A stretch of DNA of 64,000 bases from Paroedura picta (GCF_049243985.1 NC_135371.1:699501-763500), one strand, 5' to 3'; shown: positions 1-12,092, numbered from the stretch's first letter. The notes: generated by a model from the sequence alone, not told the origin. Made by a program: numbers and translations.

Positions 1-1821
1 TTGGAATTTTGCTCCCTCCGCCCCGATCTGATTGAGAAAGGGGGGCTCTTTTTCAAAGGCGAGCGGCTTTTCGTCCCAGCTGCGGCCAGGAGTGAGGTTT
101 TGAAACTTTGCCACGATGCAAAAACAGCTGGACATTTTGGGTTTGTGAAAACCCTACATCTGGTCAGGAGACAATATTGGTGGCCTACTTTGCGCAGAGA
201 TGTGGAGAAGTATGTGCAAGGGTGCCCCACTTGTATCACCTCGAAACCTGCTGGGGGTAAAAAGAAGGGACTATTGCAACCCCAGCCCACTCCCTCTCGG
301 CCCTGGTCCGATGTCACTATGGATTTTATTACGGACTTACCCCCCAGCCATGGAAAGACTGTCATTTGGGTGGTAGTAGATGCCTTTTCGAAACAGGCTC
401 ATTTTATCCCATGCTCAGCTTTGCCTACTGCAGCGAAATTGGCCTCGATGTTTATTAACCACGTGGTACGTCTGCACGGGATCCCGACACGTGTCCTGAC
501 GGATCGGGGCCCCCAGTTCGTTGCCAAGTTCTGGCGGGAGCTCCTGAGGCTGTTAGGCATAGAGCAAGCCCTCACCTCAGGCTATCACCCCGAGTCGAAT
601 GGCCAGACCGAGAGGGTCAACCAGATTTTGGAACAGTACTTGCGTTGCTTCATCAATCATCAGCAAGATGACTGGGTGTCTTTATTGCCACTCGCTGAGT
701 TTGCCTACAACAATGGGGCCCACGCCTCGACGGGTGTATCCCCCTTCAAGGTGGTGTATGGGACCGATCTGGTGGCAGCACCCACCTGGGACCTTTGCTC
801 CACCGAAGTTCCTGACATTACTAAGTGGGCTGCCTCCATCAGTGCTGGGTGGCCAGAAATAGTTGCCAGCCTCAAAGGGGCGAAGCATGCCTATAAAACC
901 CAGGCAGATAAAAAACGGGTGCCTGCACCAGACTGGAAAGTGGGAGACTTGGCCTATTTGTCCACTAAGAATTTGCGTTGTCAACAGAAATCTAAGAAGC
1001 TGGGCCCAAAATATGTGGGCCCATTTAAAGTGATTAAATTAATCAATGCTGTAACAGTGGAACTTGCTTTGCCCAAGACTTATAGGAATGTGCATCCGGT
1101 TTTTCATTCCAGCCTGCTGCGGAGAGCTCCTGTCCCGGACGAATGGCACCCTCCCCCAGCTACACCGGTACCGATTTACATCGACAAAGACACCCACTAT
1201 GAAGTGAACCAGATATTGGACTCTCGTCTGCATAAGGGTCGCCTCCAGTACTTGGTTGATTGGAAAGATTTTCCCTCTGGAGACAAAGAGTGGGTTGAGG
1301 CCGGGAATGTGAAGGCGCCCCGCCTCCTCCGAGCTTTCCATCGAGCATTCCCTGATTGTCCTCGTCCGGTAGATGCCGGCTGATTGGGGGAGTGAGTTAG
1401 TTTTAGTGCGGAGGAATGTCAGGATTGTAGAATCTCTGTCATAAATTAGCCTGAGTTCCTCCATGTCAGTTATATTGCTTGATGGGCCCTGGCGCCTGCT
1501 TGTCTTGGCCTTGTAGTTTTGTAAGCTATAAAGTAGAATAGCGATGTTATGTTAACCTTATCATGTTGTGGGCTCCCAGGGTTGTTGTCACCTCTCTCAA
1601 GGCTGAGAGATGGAATCCTGTTGTTTTAACACACATGTCTTTTCTCTCCTACCCCCCCCTCTTGGGAACTGTCAAGTTTTGGGCGGGAGAAATGTATTGA
1701 TAAGCTGGGGCAAATCTGGCCTCTGGTCAGATTTGACTTTCAGTCCAATGCGTATAGTGCTAATCAATAAAACTCTTTTCTTTTGGATAAGTTTTGTTGT
1801 GAGTTTCCTGTACGTCTGACA
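1..1821 (+). mobile_element. Ty3/gypsy LTR retrotransposon with chromodomain, 3' end (fossil)
   Basis: This is the 3' part of a vertebrate Ty3/gypsy element of the chromovirus (Sushi-like) group, entering from the left edge. Bases 1-1383 are one open frame of about 460 residues. In order it holds an integrase zinc-binding domain (about residues 30-80), the integrase core (about 100-260) and a C-terminal chromodomain (about 400-450). An LTR follows at 1417-1821. Only this end is in view, so the total length and the 5' LTR are unknown. The visible part looks whole, which suggests a fairly young copy. In chromoviruses the chromodomain steers integration towards methylated-histone chromatin; that role here is inferred from the family. 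Confidence 0.9.
1417..1821 (+). repeat. 3' LTR of the Ty3/gypsy element
   Basis: The LTR runs from TGTCAGGATTG to GTCTGACA, so its ends are TG...CA and form a short inverted repeat (TGTCAG/CTGACA). A polyadenylation signal (AATAAA) lies near 1765. It starts 33 bases after the integrase-chromodomain frame ends, behind a short purine stretch that fits the polypurine tract. The partner LTR is outside the window, so the element cannot be dated by comparing LTRs. Confidence 0.75.
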
Positions 1822-2150
1822 GCCCTCTGTTTTGTGAGTCTCAATCCTTGCTCTTTGTTAACTGCTGTCAATTTAGCGTCCTCTGTTCTGTCTATGGGGG
1901 GGGGAGCCAATTTAACTTCTGGGGGGGGACGAGGGCCAAAGGGGGGAGGAGCTGCAGCAAAAGAAAGCTTGTTCTCTCTAAACTCAATGAGGGCTAGTCT
2001 CTCTGTGTCTTTCTTGGGCAAGGATACCCTTGGGGGAGAATATAAGCTCTGTAGTTGTTGGGGGCTTCCAAGGTGAAGACCAGTGTCTGGGGTTGGGCCA
2101 GGGGATGAGCAGACCAAACATCTTCCCGCCCCCCCTTGTCTCCCCCACAG
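1822..2150. other. Spacer between retrotransposon and Z1
   Basis: No gene is recognised here. The stretch has G runs and, near 2080-2150, a pyrimidine-rich tract ending in CCCACAG that serves as the putative splice acceptor of the first visible Z1 exon. Confidence 0.5.
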
Positions 2151-2233
2151 GCGCTGGAAGGGTGTTGGATGCGAATTCTGGGGCTTTCCTTCATTGTGAT
2201 GGAGCAGAGACACCTTCTGTGCAGATGGATCAG
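2151..2233 (+). CDS. Z1 putative pre-KRAB coding exon
   Basis: This is an 83-base candidate exon between a CCCACAG acceptor and a CAG/GTAGGGG donor. Read in the phase required by the following KRAB exon it ends ...CDGAETPSVQMDQ, close to the ...CDGAETPSLQLDQ ending of the matching Z3 exon at 22067. The donor-side intron is also nearly identical in the two loci. The exon begins in phase 1, so an upstream exon is needed. None is visible; it lies beyond the window or was lost when the retrotransposon inserted. Confidence 0.5.
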
Positions 2234-3275
2234 GTAGGGGAGGAGCCTGTAAGGAGGCGGGGGATGGGTGGGAGACCCCACTGTTAGCAGTCAGACCCCT
2301 CCTCTCATGGAGGGGTAGTGTCTAGATGGAAAACCATAAACACCCTTCCTCTGAGATCATTTCAGATTTCACAAGCAACTCACTGCCTGGCCCAAAATGA
2401 CACTAAAATGGATGCCAACCGGAGACAGGTCTGGACCTATAGTCTAGTAGGGTGGGAAAGCACGGCTAATCCACTAACAAGCTTCTACCCACTCCAGGGA
2501 AATGCATAATTTAGGACAATAAGTCTACCGGGAACCTATTGTTTAATGTCCAACAATCACTCTCACTTCTCCTCACCAATTTACCCTAATTAAGTATTTA
2601 CCAAACCTGACAGCTTTTCCCGTATGGTACTCACAAGGTCATGTACATCTATAGTACCAGTTATGGAAAGAAGTAATTAAAAGAGACTTGTTGCTAGTCC
2701 CAAGAGACAGTGGAAACAGATGGGACTAGCAACAATGGGAAAGCATCTGCCATTAATCACTACCCTTAACATTTTTATTCCCCCCCATGTTTTTGTGAAC
2801 AACAATTGAACCCAAAGGACTGATTTTGTTTTTCTAGGAAAGAACCATCCAGTCTTCATCATCATGCTGCATACTTGTTACTGCTTGCTGATTTACTACT
2901 AATTTACTCTCTCCTTATATCTGTACTGTTAGTGGTCAATAACCATAATAAACTGATTAGGTTTTTTGATGAACCAAAGCTGGTTTCTTTTGAGGGCTCT
3001 CTTGAGGAAACAATCCCTGAAGACTCCCGGTTACCACCTCTCGCTTTGTCTCCTCTGCCAGTTCCCCCAGCTAATAAGGAAGCTGCCTCTTTGTGTAGCA
3101 CCACGTAGCTCTGCCCCCTTCATATCTGCCTGTGTGGCTGAAAGGATCTCTACCCATTGGCTTCTTTCTGAACTGCCCACAAGAATGGCCCTGAGCAACA
3201 CAGGGGGAAAAGCTTTATCTGATTCCTGCAGGAGAAGTCCTGGCTCATGGTCCTCGTGGACTCTGGCCGGATTGA

Positions 3276-3458
<183 letters not shown>

Positions 3459-4018
3459 TGATACTAACCGTAGGAATTGCCTCAACGGTATGGTGGTTTC
3501 TACCTGCTCCCTTGTCCTTCACGCCCAAGTTCTGGCCTCTGCGCCCTTCTTGAAAACCAAGAACAAGATTCCTGACCCCGGTGATGTGCCCTACGAAGGG
3601 GGAAGGGAAAAGTCCTGCTCTGTGAAGACCTCCAAGGGTTAGATACGCACCACTGTTAGCCCTTCCCAGCCATCCCTGTGCCGTAAAACGCTACATCCTC
3701 CTTTTCCCGGAAAACAGGGTGGTTGGGTCTCTTCACAGAGACAGGGACAGAAGCTGCATTTGGAGTTTCCAGACTCAGCTGTCAGAGGCTGGTTCCTAAT
3801 CTGCCTTTGGAGGAAGTTGGGCCGCTCGAGAGAGCTACTCTCCCATTCAGGGCTTCCCTTCCCTGTCCTGGGGCCCAGAGCTGTTCTGCTAGCTTTTGGT
3901 CTGCAATGACCTTTTGGCAGGGTGGTCCCAAAACATGCTAGCCAGGCTGATAGAGCAGAGGCCCATGAGTGACTCTTAGCCACAAGGCCTAGATGGGGCA
4001 CTCCCTAGATGGGGTTCT

Positions 4019-4178
4019 GAATCTCCTGGGGGGGGGCAAGAGTGGGAGGGCTTCTGGAGTTCTGGCCCTGCTGGTGGGTCACCTGTTGGCCCCTGGGGTT
4101 TGACCACTGTGGGACACAGAGTGTTGGATCTGATAGGCAACTGGCCTGATCCAACATGGCTTCTCTCCTGTTCTTAAG
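4019..4178 (+). repeat. CR1-like interspersed repeat in Z1 intron
   Basis: The segment ends GATCCAACATGGCTTCTCTCCTGTTCTTAAG in general form and shares its GGGAGGGCTTCTGG...GGCCCTGCTGGTGG core with copies at about 9665 (+) and, reversed, at 45365 and 26320. I take it as a LINE 3' end dispersed in the genome. The exact family is not certain. Confidence 0.5.
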
Positions 4179-4441
4179 ATGAGCCCCCCTTTCGGAACTA
4201 CGCTTATGTTTCTGGTTGGAAAGGTTACTCATCCAGAAAAGGGTCTCTTGCGGCCCAGCTGTTTTCCTTGAACGGGAGACCTCGAGGACTGTGACTTCAT
4301 GCCAGCAACACAATAGCTGTGTCACAGAATTACCCATGGAAAGAATTGGTGTCTCTCTACATAGATTTTCAGTTATACAGAATATGTTCATCAGGTTTGT
4401 CTTATTTCCCATTCAGTTGGTTTCTCCCTTTATTTCTACAG

Positions 4442-6480
4442 GGAAGGAGAACAAGAGCCACGAAGAACGGCCAAGAAGGGAAAATGAAGTCAAACAGAGG
4501 TGGAGGGAGGAACCTCCTAGTCCTGAAGGTGCCGAGTGCCATGAAATCACAGAGCAAGAAGCAAGTCACAAAGGAAAGGAAGGGATGTCATCTGCTTTGC
4601 ATGCAGGCATCTTAGCTGGCTCAACTCTTAGCACGCAACGGAGAATGCCAGATGGGGAGGAATTGTCACAACCATTGGAGAATACAAAGAGTGTCAGTCA
4701 GAGCAAAAACTTACCTAATTTACATAAACGATGGCATGCAGAGAAGCCACACAAATGCTCAGAGTGCGGAAAGAGCTTCCATCAACATTGGGCTCTTTCT
4801 TCCCATCAAAGAATCCACACAGGAGAAAAACCATATCAATGCTCAGACTGTGGAAAGAGATTCTCTCATAGTGGAAATCTTGCCTCTCATAAAAAAATTC
4901 ACACTATGGAGAAACCATATCAATGTCCCCAGTGTGGGAAGAGCTTCAGTTACAGTTCAGGACTTTCTTACCATCAAAGAATCCACACAGGGGAGAAACC
5001 ATATAAATGCTCTGAGTGTGGAAAGAATTTCAGGGACAGTGGAAAACTTACTTCCCATCAAAGAATCCACACAGGAGAGAAACCATATTGCTGCTCTGAG
5101 TGTGGAAAGAGTTTTAGTCGGAGCACAAGCTTGACTTACCATGAAAAGATCCACACAGATGAGAAACCGTATCAATGCTCCGAATGTGGAAAGAGCTTCC
5201 GTGACAGTTCGGGTCTTTCTTGTCATCAGAGAACCCACACAGGAGAGAAACCATATAAATGCTCAGAATGTGGAAAGAACTTTAGGGAGAATGGAATACT
5301 TGTTCGTCATCAGCTGATCCACACAGGAGAGAAACCATATAAATGCTCTGAATGTGGAAAAAGTTTTACTCGGAGCATGAGCCTTACTTATCACCACAGA
5401 ATCCACACAGGGGAGAAACCTTATACATGCTTGGAATGTGGTAAGATGTTCAGGGACAGTAGAAAACTTGCTTGTCATCAAAGAATTCACACAGGAGAGA
5501 AACCATACACATGCTCAGATTGTGGAAGGAGCTTTTCTCAGAGTGGAAATCTCGCCTCTCATCAAAAAATCCACACCATGGAGAAACCATATAAATGTCC
5601 CCAGTGTGGGAAGAGCTTCATTCACAGCAGAGATCTTGCTTGTCATCAAAGAATCCACACAGGGGAGAAACCATTTCAATGCTCTGAGTGTGGAAAGAGT
5701 TTTACTCGGAGCCTGAGCCTTACTTACCATGAAAGGATCCACACAGGTGAGAAACCCTATAAATGCTCTGAATGTGGAAAGAGCTTTTGCTACAGTTCAG
5801 GTCTTTTTTCTCATCAAAGAACCCACTCAGAAGAGAAACCATATCAGTGCTATGAGTGCGGAAAGAGCTTCCGTCAATGTTCGAGTCTCTCTTCCCATAA
5901 AAAAATCCACACAGGAGAGAAGCCATATAAATGTGTACAATGTGGGAAAAGCTTCAGTTCTACTTCAGGTCTTTCTTACCATCAAAGAAACCACACGGGG
6001 GAGAAACCATATCAATGCTCTGACTGTGGGAAAAGTTTTAGTCGGCGCTTGAGCCTTACGTACCACCGAAGGATCCACACAGGGGAGAAACCATATAGAT
6101 GCTCTGAGTGTGGAAAGAGCTTCCGTCAGAGTTCAGCTCTGTTTTCCCATCAAAGAACCCACTCGGAAGATAAACCATATCATTGCTCTGAATGTGGAAA
6201 GAGCTTTCGTCACAGTTCGGGTCTTTTTTCCCATCAAAAAGTCCACACAGGAGAGAAACCACATCAGTGTTCTGAGTGTGGAAAGAGCTTTAGTCAGAGG
6301 ACGCACCTCACTTCCCACCGAAGGATCCACACAGGAGAGAAACCATATAAATGCGTACAATGCGGAGAGGATTTCAGTCGCAGTTCAGGTCTTTTTTGCC
6401 ACCAAAGAAGCCATGATAGGCAAGCCATCAAAATTAACAAGGCAAACACCATCTTAAGTGTCAGTAGCTTGAGTTCATAA
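4442..6480 (+). CDS. Z1 C2H2 zinc-finger exon, 20 fingers
   Basis: This is the terminal coding exon of a KRAB zinc-finger protein, expected to act in the nucleus as a sequence-specific repressor. The acceptor is TTTATTTCTACAG; two bases complete the glycine codon left by the KRAB exon ([13 protein letters not shown]). A spacer of about 100 residues leads to 20 consecutive C2H2 fingers of consensus YxCxxCGKxF...HxxxH, joined mostly by TGEKP linkers. Two linkers read TMEKP (after fingers 2 and 10) and two are SEEKP or SEDKP. The protein ends with a short tail (...SVSSLSS) and TAA at 6478-6480. Open sequence upstream to 4216 is intron in the same frame. KRAB plus this exon gives about 720 residues. 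The DNA target cannot be read from sequence by eye. Confidence 0.93.
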
Positions 6481-6697
6481 GCCAATTTCAACTTTAGTTG
6501 CTTTCACAATTCGGTAAAATGTTCCTGTCCTGTTTATAGAAGAATGTGTCAAGTGGGCAAGGGGGCAAGATGTCTAGCCAAGGGGTCTGGGGACGTAGCT
6601 GAATAAGGGGAACTGCTGAGCTAGGGAGATAACTGCCCTTGTGAAGCTTGTTTTGCTTTCCTCTGAGGTTCTCGATCAAAGGGACGAGAGGGTGCCA

Positions 6698-6699
<2 letters not shown>

Positions 6700-6736
<37 letters not shown>
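6700..6736. repeat. (CT)n microsatellite
   Basis: About 18 uninterrupted CT units follow the Z1 stop codon by about 220 bases. Confidence 0.95.
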
Positions 6737-6738
<2 letters not shown>

Positions 6739-7229
6739 GGCTGGGTGTTTTGGAGATAACTGCAGCTGGGAAGGGAAGGGACGGTGAAAGAGGCAGCTCC
6801 CAGTTTGCCCTTCGCTGCCCTTTAACCCTCAACCCTTCTGGGGATGTGGTTAGGTGGCTTGTGAAGGGCAGTGCTGCCACCCGAATCAGAGATACCACCA
6901 CCCCAGCAGTAGGAAAGAACAAGAGATTTGGATGTCGTGCCAGTTTGTGGTATGATAGAGTTACAGTGAATGTGGGTTTTAAAAGTCAGTATATTAGCCA
7001 TGCCATTTTGAGAATATGGAATAAGTTCAAACCTAACTGTGTCTGGAAGCCCCTTTGAGGCTCCCAATATAAGATGCATTTTTTAAGATGAGAAATGATA
7101 ACTAAATATAAGTGGTTAACATCGTAGCCTTCTCCCAAGTAGCATGTAAAATGAAATCAAGAGAAGCGTTGATGGCAGAAGGACAGTCCTGCTGGTGGTT
7201 CTTTTATGCACAATTATTAGTGAGGTTTA

Positions 7230-7745
7230 AAGCCGATAACAGGCTTCTGAACAATCTACAACTGAATTGGAAACAGAATTTTGTACAAATGATGGACATT
7301 TTATTGCTAAGATGTATAAACTTTTGTTGAAATTTGAGACAGAGGTTGAACAAGTGAAAACATCTGATAACATGGACAAATATACATATAGATATAATAT
7401 ACAACTGGAACAATGGGAAAATATGTAACTGAAAGGGTTAAAATATACATTAAGCTCCAGTCTTGAAAAGATTTTTCATAAAATAATATATCATTGGTAT
7501 ATGTCACCAGATAAATTAGTTTTAAAATGTTTGAAAATGCTTTGAATGTATGTTAGAAATGTGAACTTTTATGGTGGATGTGCAAGAAAGCCAAAAAAAA
7601 AAGAAAAAAATTGGATACAGATTCATTCATTAATCCAGAACATTTTAAACACTAATATACAAGTGAAACTAGCGGCTTTTTCTGAGGGATTAACTGTCAA
7701 CTAGAAAAAAGGTGTGGAACTTTGTCTTTATATTTGACTATATTT
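7230..7745 (+). mobile_element. L1-like LINE fragment (ORF2 3' part)
   Basis: This AT-rich segment reads in pieces like the C-terminal part of L1 ORF2, including YHWYMSPDKL and a tryptophan/cysteine-rich stretch typical of that region. It resembles the clearer fragment at 26540-27560. It is short and broken, with no complete frame. Confidence 0.5.
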
Positions 7746-7859
7746 GATTATAATACGGTAATGTATTTGCAACTGAATGTTTTTAAACCCTGATGTTTCC
7801 CCCCTGAGCTGACAAAGGAAGGGCAGGATATAAAATTAATAATAATTATTATTATTATA

Positions 7860-8192
7860 TGTTTGTAATTTCATTTGGGAGGGAAAGTTCCACCTCCGAG
7901 TCAAGAAGGTGGGAGGGGGGCTGTCCATCCATCCGCACCCTCCTTGTATCGCTTCTCCTCAGACTGCTTTCTCCGGCCTCCTCCCCTACTCAAGCCTCAT
8001 ATCTACCCCGGAGGTAGGGGGGGGGCGCTCTTTTAATTTGTTTCATCGCAACCATCTTGGGGTTTAATCTACGTGATGTAACTTTTTTTAGGGGTAGTTT
8101 TATTGGGGATTTTATGTATTTTTTCTGTAACCCACCACGAGCCTTCGGGGAGTGGTGGGATAAAAATCAAAACAATCAAATAAATAAATAAA
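7860..8192 (+). mobile_element. L2-like LINE/SINE 3' end
   Basis: The 3' end reads CTGTAACCCACCACGAGCC, then GGGGAGTGGTGGGATAAAAAT and an AATAAATAAATAAA tail. The same ending recurs at 22430-22470 and, with variants, at 12010, 38580, 44590 and 62410, and reversed at 40681. The shared C-terminal protein motif in fuller copies (LWNELPEEL..) points to an L2-type LINE. Confidence 0.6.
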
Positions 8193-8559
8193 GTGGCAGG
8201 AGAAGTCCCAAAAGGGCCCCCCCCCACTTGTCACCATCCCTGGAGATTGGGGGTGGGGATTATGGAGAGGATTTTGAGAAGGGATTTCTGCCAGAACCTC
8301 CCTCTGAAGCTGCCATGTTCTCTGGAGTGACGGATCTCCACAGTCTGGGGGTCAGCTGGAATCCCAGGGGCTGGATCCGTGGTAGATCTTGTGGGTCAGA
8401 AACTCAGAGACGGCAGAGACTCTTGAAACTGCCTCAGAACTTTGCCTTCAGGGGGCATATTGTGTCAGCAGGAGATATTTTACACAGTTCTTATCTTTCA
8501 CTGCTTAGCATAACAAATTGTCTATGTGTCCTTTAATTATTCACTAAACAGTATAAAGC

Positions 8560-8870
8560 TGAAGTTGTGTGCAGCCAACTCACTCCCTACCTGATTGGTC
8601 CTGGAGGTTGCTGCTAATAGGGAGGGGCCACTCTACCAGTAAGGGCCAATCAGTTCAAATTGCACTCTGCCAATGAGGGCCAATCAGTTCAAATTGCATG
8701 CAGACAACTCAATCCCTACCTGATTGGCCCTCCCTAAGCATGCAGCCAATAAGAAGAGAATGGTCTGCCAATGAGGACCAGTCATAGGGCTTATCTGTCC
8801 TCCTTCCCCTTCCTGCTGCTTGCTGGGTGGGAGAGGTGCTGGCTTCTTTGAAAGTCCTGCTGCTGGTAAG
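8560..8870. promoter_or_regulatory. CCAAT-box cluster, possible promoter or LTR fragment
   Basis: The segment carries at least six CCAAT or ATTGG pentamers on the two strands. They include a 22-base direct repeat, GGGCCAATCAGTTCAAATTG plus CA, at 8643 and 8677. Downstream GC-rich sequence ends at a strong donor-like GGTAAGTT near 8866. Clustered CCAAT boxes are classic NF-Y sites. This could be the promoter and first exon of an unrecognised transcript or part of an LTR; I cannot decide. Confidence 0.35.
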
Positions 8871-9362
8871 TTGCTCCATTCTCAGCCTCTTCCCACCCTC
8901 CATCTCCCCCAGGCAAGGGGGGGGGGAAGCCAGCTGCTTCCTTTGCCTCCTGTGTTGGTCTCAGCTTTCAGCTCCCTGTTGGAGAGAAGCACAGCTGAGC
9001 GGACGCAGGAAGCCAGAGAGAGTCAGTATTTCAAAAGCAGGATGCCCAGGGACAGGCATAGTGCAAAGAATGTCTTACCTCAGTCCGGGGAGTCAAAGGT
9101 TCCTTCCGGCAGTCCAAGGACATCAGCAGAAGGAGCCGGTCGCAGGCTGTGCCCACCACCCAGGCCTCCCCGCCTCAAGTTAATATAGGCTGTCAGGAGC
9201 CTCTCAGGGCTTACTCTGGGATTACTCCCAGGCTCTTGCAGGCAGCAGCTGCCTTACTAACATGGTGAGGTGCCTGTTAGAGTGGAGCTCTCTTCTAGCT
9301 CATAGCTGGCATTGCTTAATTGGCTCAGGTGAGCCAGGTGGGCTGACAAAGCAGGGAGCTGC
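8871..9362. other. No gene recognised
   Basis: The open frames here overlap one another and match no family I recognise. Nothing else is seen apart from G runs near 8920. Confidence 0.4.
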
Positions 9363-9615
9363 AGCTGAAGAAGAGGAGGAGGAGGAGGAGTTGGTTCTTA
9401 GATGCTGCTTTTCTCTCCCCGGAGGAGGCTCAAAGCGGCTTCCAGTCGCCTTCCCTTTCCTCTCCCCACAACAGACACCCTGTGAGGGAGGGGAGGCTGA
9501 GAGAGCCCTGAGATTATTGAAGAAGAAGAGTTGGTTCTTATATGCCACTTTTCTGTTCCCGAAGGAATCTCAGAACAATCCTCTTCCATTTCCTTTTCTG
9601 AGCCCTAGGCAAGTG
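9363..9615 (-). mobile_element. tRNA-derived SINE, two tandem 3' fragments
   Basis: Two partial copies lie side by side (about 9363-9515 and 9516-9615), each starting with a GAAGAAG tract and GAGTTGGTTCTTA, the reversed 3' end of the SINE that is complete at 53525-53830. Both lack the tRNA-like head. Confidence 0.75.
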
Positions 9616-9664
9616 GGATCTCTGCACCGCAACACACACACACACCCCTTGAGCCCCAAGGCCT

Positions 9665-9852
9665 GGAGGGAGTGCTGCACCTGGGGGAGGGGTGCTCTGT
9701 CTTCGTGGTGCTTGGGAGGGGGACCCCCCCTGGGAGGGCTTCTGGGGTTCTGGCCCTGCTGGTGGGCCTCCTGGTGGCCCCTGGGCCTTGGCCACCACTG
9801 TGTGACACAGGAAGTAGGACTGGAGGGGCCCCTGGCCTGACCCAGCAGGGCT
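9665..9852 (+). repeat. CR1-like interspersed repeat
   Basis: This is another copy of the repeat at 4019-4178, sharing GGGAGGGCTTCTGG, CCTGCTGGTGGGCC and TGTGTGACACAGGAAGTAGG in order. Confidence 0.5.
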
Positions 9853-9854
9853 TC

Positions 9855-10070
9855 AGAGGCAGCCTGGTATGATGGTTAAGAGAGCAGCAGCCTCTAATCT
9901 GGAGACCCAGGTTGGCTTCCTCACTCCCCCTCCTCCTCCTCATGCAGCCAGCTGGGTGACCTTGGCCAGTCTGAGAGCTGTTCTCGCAGAAAAGTCCTCT
10001 CAGCTCTACCCACCTCGCAGGGAGAGAAAGGGAAAGCAACTGAAAGATGCTTTCAGACTCCCTTGGATAG
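9855..10070 (+). mobile_element. tRNA-derived SINE, diverged
   Basis: The head GCCTGGTATGATGGTTAAGAG matches the A-box region of the SINE, followed by the conserved CAGCCAGCTGGGTGACCTTGG block. The 3' part is diverged and stops before the usual tail. Confidence 0.65.
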
Positions 10071-10417
10071 TAAAATACATGGGGCATAGAAATCCCTACT
10101 GGATCTTTGCAAGATAAAATCTTTGAAAGAGATTTCATTGCTTATAGCACAATGAATTTAGAGGTCTTTTGCCAGCAAAATAAACAGAATGAGTTAATAA
10201 TTTTATTTATAATAAGGCATAACTTTTTTATTAGGCAAGAACTGGATACATATGTACAGGTACAAATTAATTCTATTCTCACTGGAGGGGGAAAAAGCAT
10301 GCAATAAAAATCAGATCTAACATTTCTCAAACGTGGCTAAATACATGCAGTTAAGGCAAATCAGGTTTTGAATGGGCTGGCAGCATGCTGTGAAACATTT
10401 TGAAGCTCTGTTCACAC

Positions 10418-10450
<33 letters not shown>

Positions 10451-11989
10451 GAGAGACAGAGAGAGAGATAGAGCTCCCCTAAAACCTTCTCCGACCGGAA
10501 GCCACAAGCAGAAAACCTGATGGGCCCGTTCCATGACAATTCTATAGGTCTGGTGACCGGAAGGAACCAGCCTCTCTAACCGGAACAGGTGAGTGTTATC
10601 TAAGGAAGCACAAGGATGAGCAACAGGTGTGCCAAGATGTGTCTCATTAAGTTACAAGGCTGAAGTTGGCCATTGTTGGCCCTTGAGAGAGGGATAAACC
10701 TGCTGGGTCATCCGCTCTGCTAAAGGCTGTCTGGGTTAAAGGCGGCCTGAACATTTGCTCCTGAATAGCTGCAGAACTGTAGAGCTCCAGATGAGAAGGC
10801 AGAGCTTAACAGGCAGGCATGAATATGCAACGAGGAGGCGTGGCCTGACCAGCTGGGATAACTTCAACCCACTGAAGGCGAACTACCTGGTGTGTGTGTG
10901 TGTCTGTGTGTGTGTGTGTATAATAAGAAGACATTTCAAGCATGGCTAAGCTTCGTGTTGTTTTAAGTTATAAATGGGACGGTTAGCTATTGTTCAGAGA
11001 AGATGTTAAAATACTATAAATAGAGGAAGTTGCCTTTATCCTATCCTGTGACAGACTTATTTTGGGGTAAGAAGCTTTTATGGACAGATAATTGCTCTCT
11101 TTTAAGTATTTATGTAACAAGAATGGATGTCCTAACGTTCTATCGATTTAGTCAATGTTAAGTCTCAGGACAGATGCCCTAAAAAACACAAAGTCACTTG
11201 CTTACTTGTGTCCTAAACCCTTCAGGAGCCTGAAAGGTTATTGAGGTGTTCCTCTAGCCAGGAGTTAACTGATCTAATGGAGGAAAACTAACTAGCTAGC
11301 TAACTAGCTGTTGCACACCATTAGCTAAACCAGGGCTGACCAGAGTTGCCTAGAACAATAGCAAAGTGTGCAGAATTCAGGAATATTCAAAGCACATCCT
11401 GAGTGTTTCTTTATATTCTTTATATGCTCCTTCCTGGTCAGCTCCGTTCCTTGGGGCTAGTGAGGCCACACTGGGGGACTCCAATGGTTTTCTGGAGTTG
11501 TTGTCAGCTCACCTCTCCACCTCATCTGGCTTTTTGCCTCCGTCGCCAATGAATTCTGGGCTGGCCAAGAATCTGGACCCACATAAGGGACCCACATGTT
11601 ACAATGGCTGTCAATCCAAAGGCTTCCTCAGATGTGTGGGATTCAGTTTCTTGCAATCTGGCCCCCAAATTTCCCAGGGCTGCATTTTTCTATGGAAAAG
11701 TTCTGCCTCACATACGTAAATATTGTCTGATTGAAGCTGTGCTTCAAATCAGTCCTGTTAGGAAATCTGAACATGGGCCATGAAGAAGGGGTCAGTCTCA
11801 GGGCTTGTACAGAGTCCAGGTTTGTGGGGGGGGGGAAAACAACTTCCACGGCCCCCAGGGGCCCCTCCACCAGTCATTACAGGCCTGCCCAACCACTGGG
11901 CCTCAGTACAAGTTAATCAATATTGCTATTATTCTACTGTTCTACAATGTTTATTACTACCATTATCTTGTTGTTACTGTTACTGTTGT
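10071..11989. other. Intergenic, no gene recognised
   Basis: The stretch holds a (GACA)n tract at 10419-10468 and a (TG)n tract at 10890-10920. Nothing in either strand resembles a coding exon with matching splice signals. Confidence 0.5.
10890..10920. repeat. (TG)n microsatellite
   Basis: About 15 TG units are broken once by TGTC. Confidence 0.9.
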
Positions 11990-12092
11990 CGCCACATTAG
12001 TATAAACTGAGCTAATTGTATTGTTCCGTTTCACGTAAAGCGTCTTGAGCCTTCGAGGAGGGCACTATATAAATAAAATAAATAAATATGCA
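11990..12092 (+). mobile_element. L2-like 3' tail
   Basis: The ending GTAAAGCGTCTTGAGCCTTC, GAGGAGGGCACTATATAAATAAAATAAATAAAT in general form is the standard tail of the L2-like family in this window. Confidence 0.55.

Noticed and set aside
4216-4441. Extension of the Z1 finger frame upstream to an ATG at 4216
   Set aside because: A strong acceptor at 4441 joins the KRAB exon in the correct phase, and the upstream text is intron sequence shared with Z3 where the frame is not kept.
4652-6491. Several open frames of 60-160 residues in other frames and on the other strand of the Z1 fingers
   Set aside because: They follow the 84-base finger period and disappear at the array ends, so they are shadows of the repeat. 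The same holds in the arrays of Z2-Z7.
8228-8536. Open frame of 102 residues
   Set aside because: No domain, no splice support and no similarity to anything recognised.
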